From positions 2,182,046 to 2,246,045 of the forward strand of contig CP073692.1 of NCBI GenBank assembly GCA_018228665.1: a stretch of 64,000 nucleotides of DNA, given 5' to 3'. This stretch comes from Faecalicatena sp. Marseille-Q4148 (GTDB taxonomy: Bacteria; Bacillota; Clostridia; Lachnospirales; Lachnospiraceae). The position numbers were made by a program, and so were the translations under genes. Positions 37,913 to 44,808 of this stretch are shown here, piece by piece; position 1 is the stretch's first letter; each line of letters begins with the position of its first letter. Under the pieces are notes generated by a model. That model saw nothing but the letters and a program-made list of their open reading frames with translations, was not told where the DNA came from and ran no database searches.

Positions 37913-38227
37913 TTAATACATGAATTCTGTGATCTTCTCTTTTATTTCCTCAACTTCCATCACGCCTACGTTCTCAAACTTTTTTTCACCGTCTTTGTAG
38001 AATCGAACAGTTGGAACCGCAAAAATGCGATTCTCTTTGCCAAGCTTCGGATAATCTGTAGTGTTCACTTTTACGATGTTGATAAACGGAAGCTCCGCGT
38101 CTAACTCTTCCAAAATACGTGAAAAAGCTTTACACGGTACGCATGTTGTGGAAAAGAAATCCACGATCACGAATCCTTCCTTAATCTGCTCTTTAAAACT
38201 CTCATTATCTGCATATTGAATTGCCAT
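37913..38227 (-). CDS. Thioredoxin-like protein with CVPC active site
   Basis: A 104-residue thioredoxin fold. The active-site segment is FFSTTCVPCKAF, where the usual WCGPC is replaced by TCVPC. The cis-proline segment RIFAVPTVRFYKDG is present. A change at the residue after the first Cys and loss of the Trp usually alters redox potential or partner choice. It has no signal peptide. Its ATG directly follows the stop of the trigger-factor-like gene, with AAGGAG inside that gene's last codons. The context with an exporter and a chaperone-like protein suggests thiol handling of a dedicated substrate; this is inference. Confidence 0.9.
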   Translation of the reverse strand: MAIQYADNESFKEQIKEGFVIVDFFSTTCVPCKAFSRILEELDAELPFINIVKVNTTDYPKLGKENRIFAVPTVRFYKDGEKKFENVGVMEVEEIKEKITEFMY

Positions 38228-39163
38228 CTACTCTTTCTCCTTAAAAAAATTTTCTATTACGTATTCTTTTACTTTCTTCGAATAATAATTTACATAAAAC
38301 ATAATTTCCGAATATTCATAAGTATTGATTTTTTCTGCATTTTCTTTCGTTTCATGCCAGAATTTCACGTACTCTTCCATATCATCACGGTATTGCTCCA
38401 TCGTATATCCGACGCCGTCTTTTTCTGCGTATTTTCTCCCCAAAAGATATCCGCAAAGCCTGTTCCATGAATCGTTCTGCACGCTTGCGAATAATTCATA
38501 ATAGCTTGAGAACGGCATCTTCCCTTCAAAGTCCTCTGGCGTCATGGTTTCCAGATTCAACCCCTGTTCTCTGGAGATTGCCTTCAATCTCTTAATTTCA
38601 TGATCTGTCATTTCTTTCCAGTCAGCCTTCTTAAGATCGAACGTACTTGCCTCAAATACTTTGTCCATCACATATTGGACGACTTCGTATGCCTCGTTCT
38701 CCGCAATCTTTTTTTTCTGCTCACAAATCAGATAATCCTCATATTGTTTTACATTGCTCACTCCTTCAATTTCAAGAGCTTCTATCATCTCGTCCGTGAT
38801 CACAGGAATCTTTTTTTGCTGAATGGAACGAACTGTTACGATCACTTTCTCCCCACTAACATCTAGCACGCTGACCGTTCCTTTTTTCAGCCCGATGCAC
38901 ATCTCTTCCAGATTCTTGTGAAAGAACCCCTGTCCTACCATAATTTCCAGATTCTTTCTGCTAAAAAACGGATTTGCCGATTCCATATCGCATACAATAA
39001 GCACTCCGGCCGTAACTTCCTCCACTTCTTCCCATGTGCTGTTCTTGTTCTTTATAAAATCTATTTCTTTCTTGTACGCCTTCTCATCAAGCTTGAATAC
39101 TTTCTTGTACATACTGATATCCACCTGATCATATTCGGCAAACGATAAAACTTTTGACTTCAT
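38228..39163 (-). CDS. Trigger-factor-like peptidyl-prolyl isomerase/chaperone
   Basis: A 311-residue protein resembling the middle and C-terminal parts of trigger factor. The FKBP-like segment is FHKNLEEMCIGLKKGTV. It is followed by the trigger-factor-like hinge KKIPVITDEMIEALEIEGVS and a long helical C-terminal arm region. The N-terminal ribosome-docking domain with its GFRxGKxP loop is absent. There is no signal peptide, so it would act in the cytoplasm as a holdase or foldase. AGGAGGAG precedes the ATG at 39163. It is embedded in the operon with the ABC exporters and thioredoxin, so a dedicated client is likely but unknown. Confidence 0.75.
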   Translation of the reverse strand: MKSKVLSFAEYDQVDISMYKKVFKLDEKAYKKEIDFIKNKNSTWEEVEEVTAGVLIVCDMESANPFFSRKNLEIMVGQGFFHKNLEEMCIGLKKGTVSVLDVSGEKVIVTVRSIQQKKIPVITDEMIEALEIEGVSNVKQYEDYLICEQKKKIAENEAYEVVQYVMDKVFEASTFDLKKADWKEMTDHEIKRLKAISREQGLNLETMTPEDFEGKMPFSSYYELFASVQNDSWNRLCGYLLGRKYAEKDGVGYTMEQYRDDMEEYVKFWHETKENAEKINTYEYSEIMFYVNYYSKKVKEYVIENFFKEKE

Positions 39164-39173
39164 CTTTCTCCTC

Positions 39174-39938
39174 CTAAAGCGTAAGCTTCGCATATTTATT
39201 TTTCAGAAGCTGCAGTACTTCCGTATATTTATCGCGGCTCACCATAACTTCCCCCGCATATCCTTCGAAAATCAGAGCAAAATTTTTCGCTTCGTTATCT
39301 GCCCGGACATAAGATACTCTGGAAAGATTCACGATAAAAGACTGATAGCACCGGTAAAAATTATACCCTTCCAGAATCTGTTCCAATTCATTCATGGAAT
39401 ATCCGGAAAGAATCATCTCTTTTCCGTCCACCATCACCATCTTGTTCTTTCGGTCCATCCGTTCGATAAAGAGAACCTTATCAATATCCACAAGCTGATA
39501 TCCGTTTCGCGTCTTGATCATCATAGAACGGTTCACAGATAACCGTTTGTATTGGAGCAGCTCAAACAAATACTGCAGCCGCTTAACCACCCGCTGAAGC
39601 ACACGGTTATCAAACGGAAGCCGAAAGTATTCATCGCAGCAGCAGTCAAATACCATCCCCGCCTCTAACTTTTCTTCCGAATACAGCGCCACAAAAACAT
39701 CCGGCTTTATCTGGGACAGATTGTATGCCAGAAAGGAGCCGTCCCCGCTGTATCTTGGATTCCCTGTTCTGATGTTGATAAATACCGCGTCCACCTCGTT
39801 CAGACAGATATATTTATTGGCTTCATTGATTCCGTCAAAGGTTTTCACAATATCAAATAAATTATAAAATGCCAGCAATTCTTCCAGCTGTGTACGCAAA
39901 GTTTCGTCTTTTTCTACCAAAACAAGCTTCATTTTCAT
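39174..39938 (-). CDS. LytTR DNA-binding regulator with degenerate receiver domain
   Basis: A 254-residue protein. Residues 1-120 have the outline of a response-regulator receiver (LVLVEKDETLRTQLEELL, then VDAVFINI), but the residue at the phosphoacceptor position (about 55) is Asn rather than Asp, and the conserved Lys before the PF turn is replaced (DEYFRLPFD). Residues 140-250 are a LytTR domain with KTRNGYQLVDIDKVLFIE and FYRCYQSFIVNLSRVSYV. It is therefore probably not switched by phosphorylation. No histidine kinase gene is beside it. GGAG precedes the ATG at 39938. It likely regulates this operon, which is inference. Confidence 0.85.
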   Translation of the reverse strand: MKMKLVLVEKDETLRTQLEELLAFYNLFDIVKTFDGINEANKYICLNEVDAVFINIRTGNPRYSGDGSFLAYNLSQIKPDVFVALYSEEKLEAGMVFDCCCDEYFRLPFDNRVLQRVVKRLQYLFELLQYKRLSVNRSMMIKTRNGYQLVDIDKVLFIERMDRKNKMVMVDGKEMILSGYSMNELEQILEGYNFYRCYQSFIVNLSRVSYVRADNEAKNFALIFEGYAGEVMVSRDKYTEVLQLLKNKYAKLTL

Positions 39939-39941
39939 CAA

Positions 39942-40430
39942 TCAATTCTCCTGACCAAATTCTCCAAACGCTTTTTCTAACGCCTGCACATCGCCTTCAT
40001 AATAGGTTAATAAAAGTGCATAAGGACCGTTTTTCTTCGGCATGATAATCATACCGGAGCCATATAAATCAATCTCTCCTTTTGTCCTGAGACTCTCATA
40101 TGCCTGATACTCATCAGATTCCGGGGCCAGATTCTCCAGATCCCACCAGTATATTTCGGCTCCGTCATACTTTAGAGCAAGCGTACACAGACCTTCCGCA
40201 CTGAGCGTCACTTTACTGTCTGCATGGATCAGCCCCTTCTCCTCCAGAAATGAGACGAGTTCATCTACTGTCGTATTCCAGACAGGCGCTTCCCTGTCTT
40301 CTTCTTCCGGCACGACTGCTTCTTCCTCCTCCTTTGGAGGCGTAAAGTCTTCGGAAGACGCCACATATCCCACCATCCCACAAAAAAGTAACACGAAAAG
40401 CAGGGAAGACACAATCGTAAATTTCTTCAT
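39942..40430 (-). CDS. Membrane-anchored protein related to the 43963-44454 lipoprotein
   Basis: The product has 162 residues and belongs to no family I recognise. It has a hydrophobic N-terminal signal or anchor (FTIVSSLLFVLLFCGMVGYV) without a proper lipobox, an acidic spacer rich in Glu (PPKEEEEAVVPEEEDRE), then a compact domain. This domain shares landmarks with the lipoprotein encoded at the start of the operon: ELVSFLEEKG, YWWDLEN, EIDLYGSG, then GPYALLLTYYEGDVQALEKAFGEF is split over the end. The two look like paralogues that act outside the membrane. It lies directly after the exporter gene and its stop abuts the LytTR gene. Confidence 0.75.
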   Translation of the reverse strand: MKKFTIVSSLLFVLLFCGMVGYVASSEDFTPPKEEEEAVVPEEEDREAPVWNTTVDELVSFLEEKGLIHADSKVTLSAEGLCTLALKYDGAEIYWWDLENLAPESDEYQAYESLRTKGEIDLYGSGMIIMPKKNGPYALLLTYYEGDVQALEKAFGEFGQEN

Positions 40431-40448
40431 AATCATTCCTTCTTTCTT

Positions 40449-42167
40449 TTAAGATGCCTCAGCGGACTGCAGATATTCCTGATAAGTCCTGCTTACGGCA
40501 AATACTTCTTCATGGGTTCCGCAGGCTTCAAGACGTCCGTGATGCATAACGACCAGATAGTCTGCTTCTGCAATCTCGCGCATATCATGGGCGATGAAAA
40601 CAATTGTATTGCCTTCCATCTTCTTCCTGATACCATGATAGATCTTCATATATGTGTCATGGTCCAGATTCGCCCCCGCCTCGTCGAGTATCAGATAATC
40701 CGGCTTCGCAATCAATGCCCTGGCAATGGCAATCCTCTGTTTCTGACCGCTTGACAAACGGTTCCCCGCCTCTCCAAGAGTCGTATCATATCCGTTGGGA
40801 AGCGCATCTATAAAAGAATCCGCTCTGGCTTCTCCTGCCGCTTTTTTCATCTCTTCCTCCGGCGTTTCTCCTTCTGTGCCATACAGAATGTTATCTCGGA
40901 TCGTACCTGACATCAGCGGATTGTTCTGAAGTACATAGCCAAATTTTTTATGACATTCCTGGGGACTCGTTTCGCATATCTTGTTTCCTCCAACCCATAT
41001 TTCTCCCGAATCAGGCTGGTAGAATCCCTGTAGCAATTTCATGACCGTAGATTTTCCGGAACCGTTATCTCCGATCACCGTCGTCGTCTTTCCTCCCGGA
41101 ATGCAAACGGAAAAGTCATGAAGGATTTCTTTTTCACTCCCATATCCAAAGTTCACGTTTTTGAACACAATATCTCTGTTCTCGGATTCTGTCCAGGAAT
41201 TGCCTTTTTCCGTATGCTCCTCTTCCATATCAAGAATATCCCCGACATGGACAAGTGCGCCTTTCGAACCCATCACGTTCTGCCACACCGTCAAAAGCTC
41301 CGCCATATAGAGATTTACCTGCGTCATATAGGTGCTGAACATATTAATCCCTGTCGCTTCCATTTTCCCGGCGTTAATCAATCTGGAACCGCCCACTGCC
41401 ATTACGACAGTCGTAAGAAGGGAGTATAAGGAATTGGTCAGAACCTGAATCTGCTCCATGAAAGCATAGTATATATCTGCCTTATACCGTGAATCAATTG
41501 CCGCATATCCGCTTTCCAGCTCTTTCTCTTCCATTACCTGCGCTTTTACATATTTCCCGGCCGACAGGTGTTCGGAGAAAAAGGTGGTCATTTCATTCAA
41601 CGCTGTATAGCGCTTTTTCATTATGGTAAACTGCAGCTTGCCGACGATGATAAACATTGCCACCGCAACCGGTATGCAGAGCAAAAGGTATGCTGCGAGA
41701 GGCGAATTGTATTGATACAAGATCATACAGGCGCGGATAAATCCGAACAGCGACGCAGCTCCTGAGAATATTCCACTGATCACCAGAGTCGCCTGAGTTA
41801 CGTCGTTCGTAACGGCCGACACCAGCGAAGACGGCTGTCCCTTTTCGAACTGATCCATCGGAAGATGCAGGATCTTCCTCCACATCGAAAACCTTACCCG
41901 CAGGATCACTTTTTGATTGGCATACTCCTCCACAAGCGGTCTCAAAAATCCCAGCAATGCATTAAAGAGCGTAAAAAAGACATAGCCTAAAATAACAGAA
42001 TTATATAGTTCCCCCTTGTTCACACGGACCAGATACTTCGATACTCTCATTCCGACCTCGGCATAAACCACGCCGCTTCCGAATGCGATCAGGTAGAGCC
42101 ACCAGGGAATTGAAAGCCTTCTGTAAAAGCTCAGAAAAAATGATATCACATGTTTGTTGTTTTTCAT
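40449..42167 (-). CDS. ABC exporter half-transporter, type IV fold (downstream subunit)
   Basis: A 572-residue fusion of a six-helix membrane domain and an ATPase. Nucleotide-binding features are Walker A GDNGSGKSTVMK, the Q-loop region FGYVLQNNPLMSG, signature LSSGQKQRIA (LSSGQ instead of LSGGQ), Walker B YLILDEAGANLD and the switch His FIAHD. It lacks an N-terminal C39 peptidase domain. Its ATG overlaps the stop of the other exporter gene (ATGA, 42164-42167), so the two are translated together and probably form a heterodimer. The cargo is unknown; peptides are plausible given the M16C peptidase and chaperone-like neighbours. Confidence 0.93.
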   Translation of the reverse strand: MKNNKHVISFFLSFYRRLSIPWWLYLIAFGSGVVYAEVGMRVSKYLVRVNKGELYNSVILGYVFFTLFNALLGFLRPLVEEYANQKVILRVRFSMWRKILHLPMDQFEKGQPSSLVSAVTNDVTQATLVISGIFSGAASLFGFIRACMILYQYNSPLAAYLLLCIPVAVAMFIIVGKLQFTIMKKRYTALNEMTTFFSEHLSAGKYVKAQVMEEKELESGYAAIDSRYKADIYYAFMEQIQVLTNSLYSLLTTVVMAVGGSRLINAGKMEATGINMFSTYMTQVNLYMAELLTVWQNVMGSKGALVHVGDILDMEEEHTEKGNSWTESENRDIVFKNVNFGYGSEKEILHDFSVCIPGGKTTTVIGDNGSGKSTVMKLLQGFYQPDSGEIWVGGNKICETSPQECHKKFGYVLQNNPLMSGTIRDNILYGTEGETPEEEMKKAAGEARADSFIDALPNGYDTTLGEAGNRLSSGQKQRIAIARALIAKPDYLILDEAGANLDHDTYMKIYHGIRKKMEGNTIVFIAHDMREIAEADYLVVMHHGRLEACGTHEEVFAVSRTYQEYLQSAEAS

Positions 42168-43894
42168 CTGCCCTGTCCCTCACTTCCTATTAATTCTCGG
42201 TAATATGTATTCTCGGCATATACTTCCGCCGGTTCTCCCTGACAGATAATCTTTCCGTTATGCATTACTATGATATAATCTGCTTTCTGTACGGTCTGTC
42301 TGTCGTGGGCAACCATAAGCACGGTTTTACCTTCCATATGCCGTTTCACACTCTTCCATACCTGATCTTTTCCCCGGATGTCCATAGCCGCGGTCGCCTC
42401 ATCCATAAACAGATAATCCGATTGTTTTAGAAGCGCCCTCGCAAAAGCAATCCGCTGTTTCTGTCCGCCGGAAAGCTTCTCTCCCTGCTCGCCTACATCC
42501 GCCAGGAATCCCTCCGGCTGTTCCCTGATAAAATCCATGATTTCCGCGTCCGTACATGCTTTTTCCAGTTCTTCATCCGTGACTTCTCTCTTAATTCCGA
42601 ACAGGATATTGTCGCGTATCGTTCCTGCAAACAATGTACTTTCCTGTGTTACATATGAGATTTCGCTTCGGAAGCTCTTGAGCGAATACCGTGCGGTATC
42701 TTCGCCCCCAAATAAAATCTTACCTCCCGAAACCGGATACATACGCTCCACCAGATTCAGAAGCGTCGTCTTTCCGCTTCCTGACGGTCCGATAAGCGCC
42801 GTCACACGCCCTGCTGGTATCTTCAGATTGAGTTTATCGAATATCGGTTTCTCCTCATAGGAAAAATCAACCTCTTTTAATTCAATATCTCCGCTGAGCC
42901 GTTCCACATTCTCGCCGGCTTCTACATCTTCTTCCATTTCTTCCATAATCTGGGCTACTCTTCTAGTTGCTCCCTGAGACCCCTTAAAAGTTGTCCAATA
43001 TACACAATACGCGCTGAGCTGATTAACGATGTTTACCGCAAATCCATAATAGGCAATCCATTGGGTAAGCGTCAATGCGCCAGATGAATAAAAGTTTCGA
43101 CCTACCATCACAATCACAATAAACTGCATAGCGCCCACCAACGCATACATCGGAGTGGAGAATCCAAGCCACGCATTCAGAATTGAACTTTTATAGAGCC
43201 CTTTCATCTTCTCCTGCCCTGTCTGAAACTCCTTTTCTTCTTTTCCGTAAGATTTGATTAGAAGAAGATTGTTAGTTTTTTCTGCAATTGTCTGTGTTAG
43301 CTCTGCATTTTTTTGATTTACCAGATCAAGCACTCCGAACTTCATCTTTCCCATGACGAATGCAATGACTAAATTCAGCGGAAGTACCACGATCAGAGCA
43401 ATCATCAGCTTCTGGTCGTAGGATCCGATTTTTCTAAGCGTAATGACCAGCGTGTACGCGGAAGTGAGAATCACAACAAATACTTGCATGATTAACTGAC
43501 TGATCGCCGTGATATCCGTTGTAATACGGGAAATCATTTCTTTGGGATTATTTTTTTCGTAATATCGAAGTGGCAGCCTGACGGTCTTACTCCAGATCAT
43601 TTTCCTGATATTACGGTCAATTCGCGCAACACACAAGTTACTCATAATCTTACTGACCGAACTGATCAGCTGGGATAGTAATGTAAAAGCCAAAAACGGA
43701 AGAACCACGGTGCCAAAATTCACATTTCCGGCAAACAGTTCGGCCGTGTATTCCGTTACGCTGATTCCTACGTTGGTAAGAAGAGCTGTAATGGCAATAT
43801 ATGCAAGAATCCATAGATAAGGAAGTCTTGCCTTCTGCAGCATGCGAAAAAAGCTTCCCATGCTGCCCCTGTCTTTTCCAAAAACCCGTTCCAT
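42164..43894 (-). CDS. ABC exporter half-transporter, type IV fold (upstream subunit)
   Basis: A 576-residue membrane-ATPase fusion, partner of the next gene. Signatures are Walker A GPSGSGKTTLL, Q-loop SYVTQESTLFAG, canonical LSGGQKQRIA, Walker B YLFMDEATAAMD and the switch His MVAHDRQT. Six membrane helices lie in the first 320 residues. The two subunits differ in their signature motifs (LSGGQ here, LSSGQ in the partner), which hints at asymmetric ATP sites. No C39 protease domain is present. A second possible start is at 43861. The gene lies 68 bp after the lipoprotein gene that opens the operon. Confidence 0.93.
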   Translation of the reverse strand: MERVFGKDRGSMGSFFRMLQKARLPYLWILAYIAITALLTNVGISVTEYTAELFAGNVNFGTVVLPFLAFTLLSQLISSVSKIMSNLCVARIDRNIRKMIWSKTVRLPLRYYEKNNPKEMISRITTDITAISQLIMQVFVVILTSAYTLVITLRKIGSYDQKLMIALIVVLPLNLVIAFVMGKMKFGVLDLVNQKNAELTQTIAEKTNNLLLIKSYGKEEKEFQTGQEKMKGLYKSSILNAWLGFSTPMYALVGAMQFIVIVMVGRNFYSSGALTLTQWIAYYGFAVNIVNQLSAYCVYWTTFKGSQGATRRVAQIMEEMEEDVEAGENVERLSGDIELKEVDFSYEEKPIFDKLNLKIPAGRVTALIGPSGSGKTTLLNLVERMYPVSGGKILFGGEDTARYSLKSFRSEISYVTQESTLFAGTIRDNILFGIKREVTDEELEKACTDAEIMDFIREQPEGFLADVGEQGEKLSGGQKQRIAFARALLKQSDYLFMDEATAAMDIRGKDQVWKSVKRHMEGKTVLMVAHDRQTVQKADYIIVMHNGKIICQGEPAEVYAENTYYRELIGSEGQGR

Positions 43895-43962
43895 ATTGTT
43901 TCCCTGCCTTTTCTTAATTTCAGAGCATCTGCTTTTGTACTTCCACAGTTATATTGAAGCTG

Positions 43963-44454
43963 CTATTCGTTTTTCAGCGTTTCGAACGCTTTGACCGCGT
44001 CCTGTTTCTTTTCATAGTCCTCTGAAAATGCAATCGCGTAAGCTCCGTTTGCCGCTTCCGTCTCAAGAACCGCGGCGCCTCCGGCAAGGACTATCGTTCC
44101 CTGGTTAGCAGCCATAGACTCATAGTTTCCATATAAGTCTGTCTTGTTTTCCTGATCCCACCAGAACAGCCAGAGTCCCTCATAATCATATGCTTTATCC
44201 GCCACTTTCGTCTCAGTAAACTCCCCGTTCGTATTGTCTGTGAGATATCCTGTTGTTTCATTGATATCAACCGGTTCGCAGTCCTCCGAAATGAATCCTT
44301 CCTGCTCAAAATAATCCACCATATCTTCATACGGAGAAGTCGAGGTATTCACTTCAATTTTTTCTTCTTTCGGCGTACATCCCGCCATCATTATACATGC
44401 AGTTGCTGTAGCAATAATAGCTACTACCCTCTTCTTCATCTTTTTCGTTTCCAT
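43963..44454 (-). CDS. Small lipoprotein, first gene of the exporter operon
   Basis: A 163-residue lipoprotein, not recognised at family level. The signal is clear: KKMKKRVVAIIATATACIMMAGC with the lipobox at its end. The mature domain contains DYFEQEGFISED, LWLFWWDQEN, TIVLAGGA and a final KQDAVKAFETL. The WWD..EN and final KAF landmarks recur in the protein at 39942-40430, so the two are probable paralogues. It should sit on the outer face of the membrane and may be an immunity-like or cargo-binding partner of the exporter; this is speculation. The ATG at 44454 is preferred over a TTG at 44463 because AAGGAG then has suitable spacing. Confidence 0.8.
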   Translation of the reverse strand: METKKMKKRVVAIIATATACIMMAGCTPKEEKIEVNTSTSPYEDMVDYFEQEGFISEDCEPVDINETTGYLTDNTNGEFTETKVADKAYDYEGLWLFWWDQENKTDLYGNYESMAANQGTIVLAGGAAVLETEAANGAYAIAFSEDYEKKQDAVKAFETLKNE

Positions 44455-44687
44455 CTTATCCAATCTCCTTTTATATAAATTTTACAATTAGTTATTTTAT
44501 TTTTACAACAAAATCAGCAGTTTAACAAGAAGCTTATTCTATTCTGTCCTAAATCTCGTTCATAGTGTCTTTTATCTCTCATCCCATTACTTTCCTGCAA
44601 TATGTGGGAACGCATTGTAAGTGCTTCAAATGCATGTGAAGTATAAAGATGTGAAACACAAATGTTAAATGTATATTGAGTTGCAAA
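44455..44687 (-). other. Upstream region of the exporter operon
   Basis: No gene longer than 18 codons with a ribosome site was seen here on either strand, so no obvious export-peptide precursor is encoded. A weak promoter pair on the minus strand is TTGTTA and TAAAAA with 17 bp between, near 44500. A direct repeat TTCACAT with 15-bp period (minus strand, 44634-44640 and 44649-44655) lies farther upstream and could be a regulator site. Confidence 0.4.
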
Positions 44688-44720
44688 AGGCACATTTCCG
44701 GCTCTCCCGAAAATGTGCCT
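44688..44720 (-). terminator. Terminator of metG
   Basis: A 14-bp stem with one mismatch (44688-44701 with 44707-44720) stands 90 bp after the metG stop and is followed on the minus strand by TTTT. It separates metG from the exporter operon. It could also work weakly in the other direction. Confidence 0.7.
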
Positions 44721-44808
44721 CTCTTATTGCTTTTGTTTTACCTGATTTATTTCATCATGGATTTTTTAATTAGTTCATGTCTTGACATAATATATAATAT
44801 CAAGTCAT

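Noticed and set aside
40449..43894. Bacteriocin exporter with C39 leader peptidase
   Set aside because: Neither ABC subunit has an N-terminal peptidase domain or its Cys/His motif; both begin near the first membrane helix.
44455..44808. Precursor peptide gene for the exporter operon
   Set aside because: The only short frames here are 18 codons or less and lack ribosome sites.
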